The notes: generated from the letters alone by a model not told the origin. A stretch of 64,000 nucleotides of DNA from Flavobacterium sp. 1355 (GCF_017833415.1 NZ_JAFICC010000001.1:124001-188000), one strand, 5' to 3'. Counted from the first letter of the stretch, positions 1 to 8,730 are shown. Numbers and translations are program-made.

Positions 1-2
1 GC

Positions 3-104
3 ATTAAAAATTTTGGAAAACAAGATATGTATTCAACTCAAAAAGAAGGTTCAAATCCATTAATTTATGGATATGTTTTACATAATTTATTGAGCAATGA
101 ATAA
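3..104 (+). CDS. C-terminal end of an unidentified protein (cut by window start)
   Basis: An open frame enters from the left edge and runs 33 codons to a TAA at 102-104; the other two forward frames stop within the first 70 bases. The readable tail ends in YVLHNLLSNE and has no recognisable motif. A hairpin with a T-run at 191-214 would end this transcript. The call rests only on frame openness and the terminator, so product and function are unknown. Confidence 0.45.
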   Translation: MKNFGKQDMYSTQKEGSNPLIYGYVLHNLLSNE

Positions 105-190
105 GATGATATTATTTTAGATTACTATCAAGGTATTATGAATGATAATTTCAGATTTTAAGAAAATCATATGGTTATATAATTTAGTAA

Positions 191-214
191 AGCCCAATTT
201 AGTTGGGCTTTTTT
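191..214 (+). terminator. Rho-independent terminator
   Basis: Arms AGCCCAA (191-197) and TTGGGCT (203-209) pair around a 5-base loop and run into six Ts. It ends the partial left-edge gene and overlaps the 3' end of the convergent Fic gene. Confidence 0.8.
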
Positions 215-1262
215 ATTCGGTGAGTATTTTAATATATCTTTCGAGACTTTCTTTTTGGATTTGAGCAATAAAAAGGAAAAAATCCTCTTTGTCATTTTTG
301 ATATGTGCTGTTTCTAAAGATTTATAATACTGAATTCGGTTTTCGTAATCTCCTTTTATATTTGCAATCGGATACCCTTTTTGCATTAGAATTAAATTCA
401 TAATTAATCGGGATGTTCTGCCGTTTCCATCAATAAAAGGATGTATTGCGATCAGTCTTTCGTGCATTTCTGCGGCTAAAATGACAGGATGTAATTTGTT
501 TTTGTTGATTTCATACCAAATAAAATATTTTTCCATCTCTTGTTGAACCATCAAAGGCTGAGGAGGGGTACGAGCACTTTCCTGAATCATAACGGGAACT
601 TTTCTGTAACGACCCGCATCTTCAGGAATTATTCCCCGAAGAATTAAGTTATGAATAGATAAGAGATCACGTTCATTTAACGAAGTGCTTTTACTGATTA
701 AGTCTTTTATGAAACCAATAGCTTCCTGATGATTAATGGTTTCCAGATGTTCCCGCATGCTTTTTCCTGAAATCGTTAATCCTTCATTGATGACCATGTC
801 AGTTTCGCGAAGGGTCATTGTATTTCCTTCAATTCTATTACTCTCAAATGTGTATTCTAATTCAAGTGCCTGTTTAATTTTATAACTGTCATATTTGCGA
901 TAAGAATCTAATTTTTCCTTTAGTGAATCTATCTCTTTTAGAATTTTTTCTAATGAAGTTGATAACTTAAAATTTGTAACAGTTTTATTGTAAATAATTT
1001 CGTGTTCTGCAAGTTTTAAAGCTTTCAATGCAAATTCGTCGTTGCCAATTTCATAAAGAATCTTCTCTTTGAGCCATGCAATCATAAGTGTTTCATAATC
1101 AATTTCTAAAAGCTGTGCGAGTTTAGAAATTTGCTCTTTGGTTGGCTTCCTTGTTCCGGATTCAAATTTGCTTATTAAAGCTTGGTCAATATCAGCGAGC
1201 TGCGCCAATTCTCTTGTTTTAAATCCTTTTGCTTCCCTGGCATTTTTTAAAAGAGATTTCAT
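213..1262 (-). CDS. Fic-domain protein with N-terminal XRE-type helix-turn-helix
   Basis: A 349-residue predicted AMP-transferase (or related nucleotidyl transferase) acting on protein hydroxyls. Residues about 5-60 form a Cro/CI-type helix-turn-helix (TRELAQLADIDQALISKFE). The Fic core carries the complete motif HPFIDGNGRTSR with catalytic His274. Residues 141-146 (SNRIEG) match the inhibitory motif (S/T)xxxE(G/N), so Glu145 should block ATP productive binding in cis, as in class II Fic proteins. The Fic family is well established; the target is unknown. The DNA-binding domain suggests autoregulation or a DNA-bound target, which is inference. A -7 box lies just upstream (1285-1292). No separate antitoxin gene is next to it, which fits built-in inhibition. 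Confidence 0.93.
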   Translation of the reverse strand: MKSLLKNAREAKGFKTRELAQLADIDQALISKFESGTRKPTKEQISKLAQLLEIDYETLMIAWLKEKILYEIGNDEFALKALKLAEHEIIYNKTVTNFKLSTSLEKILKEIDSLKEKLDSYRKYDSYKIKQALELEYTFESNRIEGNTMTLRETDMVINEGLTISGKSMREHLETINHQEAIGFIKDLISKSTSLNERDLLSIHNLILRGIIPEDAGRYRKVPVMIQESARTPPQPLMVQQEMEKYFIWYEINKNKLHPVILAAEMHERLIAIHPFIDGNGRTSRLIMNLILMQKGYPIANIKGDYENRIQYYKSLETAHIKNDKEDFFLFIAQIQKESLERYIKILTE

Positions 1263-1284
1263 TTGATGAAAATTTTAGTCTTGA

Positions 1285-1292
1285 CAAATTTA
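1285..1292 (-). promoter_or_regulatory. Promoter -7 box of the Fic gene
   Basis: On the minus strand this reads TAAATTTG, an exact TAnnTTTG box, 22 bases before the Fic start codon. A -33 element at the usual spacing is not clear. Confidence 0.5.
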
Positions 1293-1347
1293 GTCATTAC
1301 CTTATAAATAAAAAAAGCAATAATTGAATTACTGCTTTTAGAAATTA

Positions 1348-1986
1348 TTATTTTGGAGGAAGTGAGCCATCTTTTCTCATTTCTTTTACCACAGCCTGCA
1401 TAATAGCATCAACAGTTTGTCCGACATCAGTCACATACTCAGATTTGGTGGTTCCTGTCCAGATTAATTTATTTTGTTTTAATGAAAAAATATTCGTTTC
1501 TACCATGTATGAAGTAGTTTCCTGATAATAACCCGGATCATAAAAATTTGGAGAATACATTCCATACCAATTTCCAAAACCATATCCATACATTCCCGTA
1601 TACATTCCATCAAAACCTCCATAGTACATTCCCGTATAAGTTCCCGGGACATAAGTAGTTTCCTTTTCTTTACTAACGAGACGCATAGTAACCACGCCGT
1701 CAAAATTTTCGTCCTGTAGAATTTTTAGCTGTTGTTCTTTAGTTAAATGCAAAGTAGTTCCATTCATATACTGATAGGAAGTTTTGAAGATGGGATTGCT
1801 GGCCGCTATGCGGTTCTCTGCAGTTCTTCTGGTAGCTTCATCTTTGACTAATGCAACAACCAAAACCTTTTTGAATTGTTCCTGTGCTACAGTGATATCA
1901 GGATCTCGCCAACTACTTACAATTGAGGTATTGCTGCTGCAGCTTATAAGAAAAAGAGTGATTAACAAAATGGTATATTTCTTCAT
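1348..1986 (-). CDS. Lipoprotein with a Gly/Tyr/Met-rich segment
   Basis: A 212-residue predicted lipoprotein with lipobox LISC (Cys16), so it should be membrane-anchored in the periplasm or at the outer membrane. The fold before and after the centre resembles small lipoproteins of the DUF4136 type (SSWRDPD near the N-terminus, a late LIWTGTT strand), but I hold that assignment loosely. Residues about 118-150 are low-complexity with repeated GMY and YG units, encoded by short imperfect DNA repeats; this part is probably a flexible or surface loop. The gene is convergent with nothing close and stands alone between Fic and smpB. Function unknown. Confidence 0.75.
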   Translation of the reverse strand: MKKYTILLITLFLISCSSNTSIVSSWRDPDITVAQEQFKKVLVVALVKDEATRRTAENRIAASNPIFKTSYQYMNGTTLHLTKEQQLKILQDENFDGVVTMRLVSKEKETTYVPGTYTGMYYGGFDGMYTGMYGYGFGNWYGMYSPNFYDPGYYQETTSYMVETNIFSLKQNKLIWTGTTKSEYVTDVGQTVDAIMQAVVKEMRKDGSLPPK

Positions 1987-2065
1987 GGTTTTATACTTTA
2001 AAATTAATACTATAGTAAATTTAAGTATAAAATACTAGAAAACAATTATTTAGGTAATGTGCTTT

Positions 2066-2521
2066 TTAGTTATAAGCTTTTTTGATTCTGTCCAGATCAC
2101 GTTTTGTATCCTGTTCTTTTAAGGATTCGCGTTTGTCGTAATTTTTCTTTCCTTTACAAAGGCCAATCTGAAGTTTTGCCAGTCCCTTTTCGTTTGTAAA
2201 TAATTTTAAAGGAACAATTGTCAAACCTTTTGCCTGAACATTTTTATGAAGTGTTTTTAATTCTTTTTTATTTAAGAGCAGCTTTCTCTCACTTCTTGAT
2301 TTATGGTTGAACTGATTTCCAAAAGAATATTCTTCAATATAAGTATTGATTGCAAAAAGTTCTAAGTTGCTAAATTCACAAAAGCTTTCTGTAATATTTG
2401 CTTTTCCTAATCGTATGGATTTTATTTCGGTTCCGGATAAAACGATACCTGCAGTATAAGTGTCTATTATTTCGTAATCGAAACGCGCTCTTTTATTAAG
2501 TATATTGACTGATTTTAACAT
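2066..2521 (-). CDS. smpB: SsrA-binding protein SmpB
   Basis: A 151-residue protein of the usual SmpB length. It binds tmRNA and brings it to stalled ribosomes for trans-translation. The family signatures are visible: RARFDYEI near the N-terminus, [14 protein letters not shown] (here with A in AGIVL), the NAYIEEY-like strand [12 protein letters not shown], and the basic tail [15 protein letters not shown] that folds in the decoding centre. The start is fixed by a -7 box ending only 4 bases upstream, so the mRNA may be nearly leaderless. It is a single gene; the ssrA RNA is not seen in this window. Confidence 0.97.
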   Translation of the reverse strand: MLKSVNILNKRARFDYEIIDTYTAGIVLSGTEIKSIRLGKANITESFCEFSNLELFAINTYIEEYSFGNQFNHKSRSERKLLLNKKELKTLHKNVQAKGLTIVPLKLFTNEKGLAKLQIGLCKGKKNYDKRESLKEQDTKRDLDRIKKAYN

Positions 2522-2525
2522 AATG

Positions 2526-2533
2526 CAAATGTA
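2526..2533 (-). promoter_or_regulatory. Promoter -7 box of smpB
   Basis: Minus-strand TACATTTG, an exact TAnnTTTG box, with only 4 bases to the smpB ATG. A very short or absent 5' UTR follows if the box is used. Confidence 0.5.
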
Positions 2534-2606
2534 AGATAAAAATGAAAAACTTTAATACTGCTAAAGATAATTAAAGATTTTTTTTAATCTATGATTTTCA
2601 TCATCA

Positions 2607-2634
2607 TTGATAGAAAAGCTTACTCATAAGTTTG
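2607..2634 (+). promoter_or_regulatory. Promoter of the barrel protein gene at 2660
   Basis: TTG at 2607-2609 and TAAGTTTG at 2627-2634 with 17 bases between, matching the Bacteroidetes -33/-7 pattern. The start codon is 25 bases downstream. Confidence 0.6.
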
Positions 2635-2659
2635 TTGAATAATTTAAAACAAACTAAAG

Positions 2660-3286
2660 ATGAAAAAAATTGTAACATTCGTAAGTTTAGTATTAATCGG
2701 TTTAACAGCAAAAGCTCAGGAATCTGGTCAGGGGCTGAAAGGTGCCTGGTTCGCTACGTCACAATTTGGTTATCAACAAACCAAAACAGCAGACGTTAAA
2801 AATACAAATATGTCGGTAATTCCTATTGTAGGGACATTCGTAACGCAGTCTGTAGCAATTGGAGCAGGTTTGGGGTATATTAATATGAAATCTGCTTCTG
2901 ATCAAGGAACATCTGCAAAAACAGATTTAATTGTAATTCAGCCATTAGCAAGAAAATATTGGAATATTGCAGGTTCTCTTTATTTCTTCGGACAAGCGGC
3001 TTTACCGGTTATTACTGGTAAAGAAAAAGAAAGTGGTAAAAAAATAAATCAGGTTGGTCTGTCTGTATCAGGAGGATTTGATTATTTTGTTACTAAGAAT
3101 TTCTCTGTAGAATTTTCTTATGATTTAGCAAATTTTACTTCAACAACAATAAAACCGGAAGAAGGAGAAAAAACAACTGTAACAAATTTTGGATTGGCGC
3201 ATATGGCAAATGTTGATTCAGCTTATTTAGTTGGAGGTTCCAATTTAACATCTCCACTGGCTGTCGGGTTTAAATTTATATTCTAA
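2660..3286 (+). CDS. Outer-membrane beta-barrel protein
   Basis: A 208-residue protein with a signal peptide (MKKIVTFVSLVLIGLTAKAQ, cleavage after AQ). The mature part alternates aromatic and small residues as in 8-stranded OmpA/OmpW-like barrels (YFFGQAALPVI, GGFDYFVTKNFSVEFSYDL) and ends in KFIF, a typical barrel C-terminus with terminal Phe. It belongs to the broad 'outer membrane beta-barrel' group; no ligand or enzymatic role can be read. It has its own promoter (2607-2634) and terminator (3333-3365), so it is monocistronic. Confidence 0.85.
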   Translation: MKKIVTFVSLVLIGLTAKAQESGQGLKGAWFATSQFGYQQTKTADVKNTNMSVIPIVGTFVTQSVAIGAGLGYINMKSASDQGTSAKTDLIVIQPLARKYWNIAGSLYFFGQAALPVITGKEKESGKKINQVGLSVSGGFDYFVTKNFSVEFSYDLANFTSTTIKPEEGEKTTVTNFGLAHMANVDSAYLVGGSNLTSPLAVGFKFIF

Positions 3287-3332
3287 TCATAACTCATGAT
3301 TTAGATTTCATTTTACTAATTTTGTAAAAGAG

Positions 3333-3365
3333 AAAGACCGTACTTTTTTAGAGTACGGTCTTTTT
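3333..3365 (+). terminator. Rho-independent terminator
   Basis: Arms AAAGACCGTACT (3333-3344) and AGTACGGTCTTT (3352-3363) followed by T-rich sequence, ending the barrel gene. Confidence 0.85.
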
Positions 3366-3387
3366 AATATTATTTAAAAAATATAAA

Positions 3388-3612
3388 ATGCAATCTAACG
3401 ATCCATTACACGGAATTACACTTAAAGTTATAGTCGAAAAACTAGTTGACTATTATGGTTTTGATACTTTAGGCGAACTGATTCCTATAAAATGTTTTAC
3501 TGTAAATCCAAGTGTCAAATCGACTCTTACTTTTTTGAGAAAAACAGATTGGGCACGCCAAAAAGTAGAAGAATTGTATGTAAAATCAATTCCTAAATTT
3601 CCTGTAAACTAG
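3388..3612 (+). CDS. VF530-type small DNA-binding protein
   Basis: A 74-residue protein matching the VF530 (DUF2132) family: DPLHGITLKVIVEKLV at the start, GELIPIKCFTVNPSVKSTL in the middle and LRKTDWARQKVEELYV near the end. The family is a compact helical fold annotated as DNA-binding from a structure of the Vibrio fischeri member; its physiological role is not established. It follows the terminator at 3333-3365 and overlaps the convergent barrel gene by four bases at its 3' end. Confidence 0.9.
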   Translation: MQSNDPLHGITLKVIVEKLVDYYGFDTLGELIPIKCFTVNPSVKSTLTFLRKTDWARQKVEELYVKSIPKFPVN

Positions 3613-4166
3613 TTTAATTTATAAGAAATCATAACACCTCCGCGATAAGGAAGCCATTCTCCGCTTTTATTCCATTCTTTGGCTTTTTCATATCTTCCCG
3701 GAGTTCCATCATTGTAATATCCATGATAAAATCCCTGGTGCCAGCCACCGCCAACAAAAATATCCAATAAAAATTTATCGTTTAGCTTTACGTTATAACC
3801 TACTGTTGCTCCTAGTCTGTAGCCAAAACCATGTTCGTATTTGTTGGTGTCAAAATAATCCCATTTTTGTAATTCATACACGTCTGGTCCTGCATGTGCA
3901 CCCACATAAAAGCCATTATATTTTTCTTTAAAATGATAACGAATTTCCGGCGTTAATGTGCAGAATTTCATAGGGCTATTTCCATTGAAAGACTCCCAAA
4001 AAGAAGCCATTATATCAACACTAAAAGTGGTTTTTTCTCCAATACTGGTTTCAATTCCGATATTTGGTATTGCAATTGCTGCTGTCGCGGCATTAAACTT
4101 TAGATAAGTCTGACTTTGAGATTGAATCGAAAAGAAAAGAACAAATAGGATTAAGGCGTTTTTCAT
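3609..4166 (-). CDS. Outer-membrane beta-barrel protein
   Basis: A 185-residue protein with signal peptide MKNALILFVLFFSIQSQSQT. The rest is strand-rich with aromatic girdles (EIRYHFKEKYNGFYVGAHAG, GYRLGATVGYNVKLNDKFLLDIFVG), as in DUF3575-like barrels of Bacteroidetes. The order of strands and the GGGWHQGFYHG segment support an outer-membrane location. A minus-strand -7 box at 4218-4225 gives it its own promoter. Function unknown. Confidence 0.8.
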   Translation of the reverse strand: MKNALILFVLFFSIQSQSQTYLKFNAATAAIAIPNIGIETSIGEKTTFSVDIMASFWESFNGNSPMKFCTLTPEIRYHFKEKYNGFYVGAHAGPDVYELQKWDYFDTNKYEHGFGYRLGATVGYNVKLNDKFLLDIFVGGGWHQGFYHGYYNDGTPGRYEKAKEWNKSGEWLPYRGGVMISYKLN

Positions 4167-4217
4167 AAAATCGTTTTTCGTGGTAAGAAAATAAGTTTAT
4201 CGGTTTATTTTCGGGTG

Positions 4218-4225
4218 CAAATATA
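4218..4225 (-). promoter_or_regulatory. Promoter -7 box of the barrel gene at 3609
   Basis: Minus-strand TATATTTG, an exact TAnnTTTG box, 51 bases before the start codon. Confidence 0.45.
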
Positions 4226-4300
4226 ACGCAAAACAAAAAGTACTAGTATGAAAACACCTTTTTTATATGATATTTCTTCGATATTAAAAACATAAAATTC

Positions 4301-4849
4301 TTATTTATCTAATAATGAATAAATTACTTTGTCTAAAAATTTGCCTTCCCAAAATTCAGCTTCTTTTAAATGGGCTTCTTTAACAAAGCCACATTTTTCT
4401 AATACTTTTTCTGATGCAAAATTTTCAGGATCAATTACAGCTTCAATTGAATGTAGCTTTAAATCATCAAATCCATATCTTATTAGTTTGTTTACAGCTT
4501 CAGGTATAATTCCTTTTCCATGAAAATCAGGAGATAACATATACCCAATCTCTGCACGATAATTTTCGGGCTGCATTCTGTAGAAACCAATTATTCCCAA
4601 TAACTTTGGATTATCTTTTAATGTAATTCCCCAGTTAATACCAACATTTGTGGCAATTTTGTCTTCTATCATTGCGATATGTTCAAGTGCATCGTCATTA
4701 TTTTTTACTAACGGGCGCGGAATATATTTCATCGTTTCAGGGTTCGAACGCAATTCAAAAACTTCATTTACATCATCATTAGTGATGCGTCTTAAAAGTA
4801 AACGTTCGGTTTCTATAACAGGAAATGGAGTAAAATTAAAGTCTAACAT
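4301..4849 (-). CDS. GNAT N-acetyltransferase, RimJ/RimL type
   Basis: A 182-residue GNAT-family acetyltransferase. It begins with the family signature ETERLLLRRIT, then GINWGITLKDNPKLLGIIGF and the acetyl-CoA-binding loop GYMLSPDFHGKGIIPEA. RimJ/RimL-type enzymes acetylate protein N-termini, antibiotics or small amines; the substrate cannot be told here. It lies 9 bases downstream of the aldose-epimerase-like gene on the same strand, so the two are probably co-transcribed. Confidence 0.9.
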   Translation of the reverse strand: MLDFNFTPFPVIETERLLLRRITNDDVNEVFELRSNPETMKYIPRPLVKNNDDALEHIAMIEDKIATNVGINWGITLKDNPKLLGIIGFYRMQPENYRAEIGYMLSPDFHGKGIIPEAVNKLIRYGFDDLKLHSIEAVIDPENFASEKVLEKCGFVKEAHLKEAEFWEGKFLDKVIYSLLDK

Positions 4850-4858
4850 ATGTATAGA

Positions 4859-5710
4859 TTATAATATTTGAATACTAAATTTTGCATTGAAAGTGTCGTT
4901 GGCATCCAAAACCAAAATTCCTTCTTTTTTGAATAAATCACCAGTATTATCAGCTGTATCTGAGTAACCAAACCAGGGTTCGATACAAACAAATGGAGCC
5001 TGTTCCTTTGTCCAGATGCCCAAACTTGGAAAATCTTTGAAGTTTACTTTTACATAAGGCTTGGAATTTTCAAGTATTGTTAGTGAATTTGATTCTAAAG
5101 TTTTAAAAACCAACGCATCATTTTCAAACAATTTATAATTTAAAGGAACCAGATTGTCTTTTGTTTCTAAAATTTCAGTTTTATCAGAAATCAGATCATT
5201 TTCAAGAAGATTGTATTTTAAGGTTTCTTTTTTTTCAAACTGAAAAGCATAATTTTCAAAATCCTCAGGTAAAGCAAGAGCAGGATGAGCACCTATAGAA
5301 AATGGAATTTTAGAATTTCCTTTATTGGTTACCTTATAAGCAATAGTTAATTCTTTTTCTTCCAAAGTGTAAATCAGTTGTAACTCAAAATCAAAAGGAT
5401 ATTTCTGAAGCGTTTCTGCATTTGACTGTAACGAAAAAACAGCACTGTTTTCAGTCTTATCAATTAATTGAAATTCCATATCCCTTGCAAAACCATGTCT
5501 TGACAGTTGATATTCTTTTTCATAAATTGTATAAGTATTGTTTTTTAAAGTTCCTACAATCGGGAAAAGAACAGGAGAATGTTTACCCCAGAAGGCAGGA
5601 TTACCTTCCCAGATATATTCTTTGTTTTGATTGTCCTTTATTGAAAATAATTCAGCTCCTGAATGTTTTATAGAAGCTGTTAAACTTGAATTTGAGATTG
5701 TTGTATTCAA
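4859..5710 (-). CDS. Aldose 1-epimerase family protein (LacX-like)
   Basis: A 283-residue galactose-mutarotase-like protein of the LacX subgroup. Visible features are GAELFSIKD, EYIWEGNPAFWGKHSPVLFPIVG, SRHGFARD with the family His, SIGAHPAL with the second His, and a late FVCIEPWFG with the catalytic-type Glu. It should act on the anomeric carbon of a sugar or sugar phosphate in the cytoplasm (no signal peptide). It is the first gene of a pair with the GNAT gene downstream. The exact sugar is unknown. Confidence 0.92.
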   Translation of the reverse strand: MNTTISNSSLTASIKHSGAELFSIKDNQNKEYIWEGNPAFWGKHSPVLFPIVGTLKNNTYTIYEKEYQLSRHGFARDMEFQLIDKTENSAVFSLQSNAETLQKYPFDFELQLIYTLEEKELTIAYKVTNKGNSKIPFSIGAHPALALPEDFENYAFQFEKKETLKYNLLENDLISDKTEILETKDNLVPLNYKLFENDALVFKTLESNSLTILENSKPYVKVNFKDFPSLGIWTKEQAPFVCIEPWFGYSDTADNTGDLFKKEGILVLDANDTFNAKFSIQIL

Positions 5711-5897
5711 AATTTTTAAAATTGAAGTAAAGTAAATTTTTAATTGAATGTAAATATATTTTATAAATTTTAGTTTTTTGAGAATTTGCTTAAATTATTT
5801 TTTTGATAAAATTTTACAAAAAATAAATATGTGCCTAAGTTTTTCTCTGTAAATAGCTTTTTTTTTCATTAATTTGCTATATAAACAGCTAAAAAAT

Positions 5898-8168
5898 ATG
5901 AAAAAGCATTCTTCAAAAGCCTTATTAACCATGGCTTTATTTGTTGGAATTTCTTCTGTTTGGGCGCAGCAAACGCCAGCTACAACAGCCGCTAATTCAA
6001 CAAACAATTACGATTATCATGATGCATTTGCACCACATTTTTACACCAAAAATGGTACGCCAACGCGTGCTGCAAGTGGTCAGCCGGGCGTTGAATATTG
6101 GCAAAACAGAGCTGATTATCAACTAACAGTAAAACTAAACAATACTACAAATGAACTTGTTGGTACTGACGAAATTACGTATACAAACAATAGCCCGGAT
6201 AAACTGTCGTTTTTGTGGTTAAATTTAGATCAGAATTTATTTAAAGAAGATTCAAGAGGAAATGCTTTAGTACCTTTAACAGGAAGCCGTAACGGGGCAC
6301 AAGGTCAGGTATTTGATGGTGGAAATAAAATTAAATCTGTAAAAATAATTTCAGGAGGAAAAAACAAAACTGAAACAGTTGCTAAATACATAATTACTGA
6401 TACCAGAATGCAGATTTTCCTTCCGCAGGAATTGGCTTCAAAAGGAGGATCAGTAAAAATTAAAATTGAATTCTCCTTTATTGCTCCTTTTGAAGGATCA
6501 GACAGAATGGGAGTTTTGGAAACCAAAAACGGTAAAATTTTCACTATAGCGCAATGGTATCCTCGTATGTGCGTATACGATGACGTAAGAGGCTGGAATA
6601 CTGCACCTTATTTGGGAGCTTCTGAGTTTTATCTGGAATATGGCAATTTTGATGTCAAAATCACCGTTCCGGCAAATCATTATGTTGTTGGGTCAGGAGA
6701 ATTGTTAAATGGTGCAGAAGTATTGCCTGCAGAACAATTTAAACGTTACAAAGAAGCCTCGCAAAGCGACAAAACAGTAATCATTCGTTCTGCCCAAGAG
6801 GTAGCTGCAACTGCAAATACAAATGCTACAGCTGAAAAAACATGGCATTATCAAATAAAAAATGCGCGTGATTTTTCATGGGCATCATCACCGGCTTTTA
6901 TTCTTGACGGAGCAAAAATCAATCTTCCAAGTGGTAAGAAATCATTAGCACTATCGGCTTATCCTGTTGAAAGTGATGGTCAGGGAGCTTACGGACGTTC
7001 TACAGAATATGTAAAAGCATCAATTGAGCATTATTCCAAACAATGGTTTGAATATCCTTATCCGGCAGCTACAAACGTTGCAGGAAATGAAGGCGGAATG
7101 GAATATCCAGGAATTGTTTTCTGCGGATGGAAATCAAAAGGACAAGATTTATGGGGTGTTACAGATCACGAATTCGGACATATCTGGTTCCCGATGATTG
7201 TAGGTTCAAATGAGCGTTTATTTGCATGGATGGATGAAGGTTTTAATACTTTTATAAATTCATTGAGTACAGCTGCATTTAATAATGGAGAGTATAAAGA
7301 ACAGCCAACAGATTTACATCATGAAGCTGAACCTTTTACCCGCCCTGACTTAGAGACAATTATGAGTTCACCTGATAATATGAAAGAAGCCAATATTGGT
7401 ATGCTGTGCTACTTTAAACCAAGTGCCGGTTTAGTGATTTTAAGAGAACAAGTACTTGGAAAAGAGCGTTTTGATATTGCTTTTAGAACTTATATACAAC
7501 GTTGGGCATACAAACACCCAACACCAGATGATTTCTTTAGATCAATGGAGAATGTTGCCGGTGAAGATTTGAGCTGGTTCTGGAGAAGCTGGTATGTAAA
7601 CAACTGGCGTTTTGATCAGGGTATAAACTCAATTAAATATATTAAAAATGACCCTGCAAAAGGAGTTATAATCAATATAGAGAATTTTGATAAAATGCCA
7701 ATGCCAATTGTGGTCGATGTTAAAACAAAAAGTGGTAAAGTAACAAGAGTTAATTTACCTGTAGAAATTTGGCAGAGAAACAAATCATGGTCTTTCAAAC
7801 ACAGTTCAACTGAGGAAATAGAAAGTATTACTTTGGATCCTGATCACGTTTTTCCGGATAATAATGAGTCAAACAATGTTTGGACCGCCGGAAAAGGTAC
7901 AGTAGAAAAAGCTATTATTATAGATGGATATTTAGGTAATTACGTTACATCAAAATCTCCATTGACAATCAATTTGGTAGACAAGAATAGTGTTTTAACA
8001 GCAGAACTTCCGAACTATCCAAGCTTCGCTCTGGATCCGGTTGCAAACGAAAAAGATACATTTGAATCATCCAGAGCAGGATTGAGATTTAAATTTAATG
8101 AAGCTAAAACTGGTTTTGATATGACAATTTTAGGAAATGGTCAGGTAATGCAGTTTACTAAAAAATAG
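5898..8168 (+). CDS. Secreted M1-family metallopeptidase
   Basis: A 756-residue gluzincin aminopeptidase-like protein. The ATG at 5898 is chosen because it opens a signal peptide ([24 protein letters not shown]); an upstream ATG at 5874 would place eight extra residues before it. The zinc site is complete: HEFGH (His424, Glu425, His428) and the third ligand Glu447 in DEGFNTF, spacing HExxH-X18-E. The exopeptidase motif is [10 protein letters not shown], a GxMEN-like variant. The C-terminal 150 residues look like an immunoglobulin-like/ARM-substitute region. Likely role is extracytoplasmic peptide degradation. It is monocistronic with a terminator at 8191-8226. Confidence 0.95.
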   Translation: MKKHSSKALLTMALFVGISSVWAQQTPATTAANSTNNYDYHDAFAPHFYTKNGTPTRAASGQPGVEYWQNRADYQLTVKLNNTTNELVGTDEITYTNNSPDKLSFLWLNLDQNLFKEDSRGNALVPLTGSRNGAQGQVFDGGNKIKSVKIISGGKNKTETVAKYIITDTRMQIFLPQELASKGGSVKIKIEFSFIAPFEGSDRMGVLETKNGKIFTIAQWYPRMCVYDDVRGWNTAPYLGASEFYLEYGNFDVKITVPANHYVVGSGELLNGAEVLPAEQFKRYKEASQSDKTVIIRSAQEVAATANTNATAEKTWHYQIKNARDFSWASSPAFILDGAKINLPSGKKSLALSAYPVESDGQGAYGRSTEYVKASIEHYSKQWFEYPYPAATNVAGNEGGMEYPGIVFCGWKSKGQDLWGVTDHEFGHIWFPMIVGSNERLFAWMDEGFNTFINSLSTAAFNNGEYKEQPTDLHHEAEPFTRPDLETIMSSPDNMKEANIGMLCYFKPSAGLVILREQVLGKERFDIAFRTYIQRWAYKHPTPDDFFRSMENVAGEDLSWFWRSWYVNNWRFDQGINSIKYIKNDPAKGVIINIENFDKMPMPIVVDVKTKSGKVTRVNLPVEIWQRNKSWSFKHSSTEEIESITLDPDHVFPDNNESNNVWTAGKGTVEKAIIIDGYLGNYVTSKSPLTINLVDKNSVLTAELPNYPSFALDPVANEKDTFESSRAGLRFKFNEAKTGFDMTILGNGQVMQFTKK

Positions 8169-8190
8169 AATAAAAAAATGCAATATATTC

Positions 8191-8226
8191 AAAACCCGAT
8201 GATTAGAAATGATTATCGGGTTTTGT
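8191..8226 (+). terminator. Rho-independent terminator
   Basis: Arms AAAACCCGAT (8191-8200) and ATCGGGTTTT (8215-8224), followed by further Ts, close behind the M1 peptidase gene. Confidence 0.8.
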
Positions 8227-8289
8227 TTTTTAATTTAAAGTTTCAAGTTCAAGTTTCAGCTTTCAGGTTTTCTTTGAGAGATAAAAAAA

Positions 8290-8326
8290 ACTCAGAACCT
8301 TAGCAACTCAGAACCTTAGTGTCTAA
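8290..8326 (+). repeat. Dispersed 'CAGAACCTTAG' intergenic repeat
   Basis: Two tandem units of CTCAGAACCTTAG separated by CAA-type linkers. Related wording recurs before proB (14861-14899), before argB (17200-17283) and at 59044-59130. It lies between the M1 terminator and the arginine leader promoter. Confidence 0.6.
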
Positions 8327-8373
8327 AAAAAACAACATTACATTAAAAAAATGTTAGAATTTTATTTTTTTAG

Positions 8374-8402
8374 TTTGTAAATAAAAAAATAGTGTACTTT
8401 TG
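8374..8402 (+). promoter_or_regulatory. Promoter of the arginine/proline cluster
   Basis: TTTG at 8374-8377 and TACTTTTG at 8395-8402, an exact TAnnTTTG -7 box with 17 bases between. Transcription would start near 8407-8410, on or next to the ATG of the leader ORF. Confidence 0.75.
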
Positions 8403-8407
8403 CACCG

Positions 8408-8494
8408 ATGAATAAAATAAGTTTACATATAACTTCTTTGTCACGGACAAACCTGCCTTGTACCTCTCCCGAGGTACGGATACTATCTCTATAG
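8408..8494 (+). CDS. Putative 28-codon leader peptide of the arginine cluster
   Basis: ATG at 8408, TAG at 8492-8494. The peptide has two arginines, codons 13 and 24, both CGG. Codon 13 (8444-8446) straddles the loop of hairpin H1, and codon 24 (8477-8479) spans the H2/H3 junction. The stop lies in the 3' arm of H3. The predicted transcription start nearly coincides with the ATG, so initiation would be leaderless or almost so, which is the main doubt. The frame stays open after the TAG to 8734. Expression is unproven. Confidence 0.4.
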   Translation: MNKISLHITSLSRTNLPCTSPEVRILSL

Positions 8495-8573
8495 TATTCA
8501 CAGAGTTTTTCGCCGTATATTTATTCATATCCCTTTTTCATTTTGAAATCACATAATTTGTCCTTTGGACAAA
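8408..8573 (+). promoter_or_regulatory. Structured leader RNA with four perfect hairpins before the arginine genes
   Basis: Four consecutive hairpins are read directly: H1 TTTGTC/GACAAA (8437-8451, loop ACG), H2 GTACCTC/GAGGTAC (8460-8477, loop TCCC), H3 ATACTAT/ATAGTAT (8480-8497, loop CTCT), H4 TTTGTCC/GGACAAA (8557-8573, loop TTT). H1 and H4 share arm sequence, so the 5' arm of H1 can pair with the 3' arm of H4, enclosing H2 and H3. No hairpin is followed by a canonical T-run, only TTTTT at 8506-8510. The position between the cluster promoter and its first gene suggests an attenuator or translational switch; arginine as signal is inference. I know of no named RNA family that fits. Confidence 0.6.
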
Positions 8574-8730
8574 CATATCAAAAAAGTATTTATTATTTTG
8601 TAAATTTTCTTAATCAAGTTTTTGATTTTGAAGGAGTTACTTCTATTTTGATTAATTTTATTGGATTCAATTCTGGATTTCAAACCAAACAAAGTGCTTT
8701 AATTTTTAACGCTAAACTTCAATTATTGAA

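Noticed and set aside
1784..2038. Plus-strand ORF of 84 codons
   Set aside because: It lies antisense to the lipoprotein gene and has no family-like features; it is a shadow frame.
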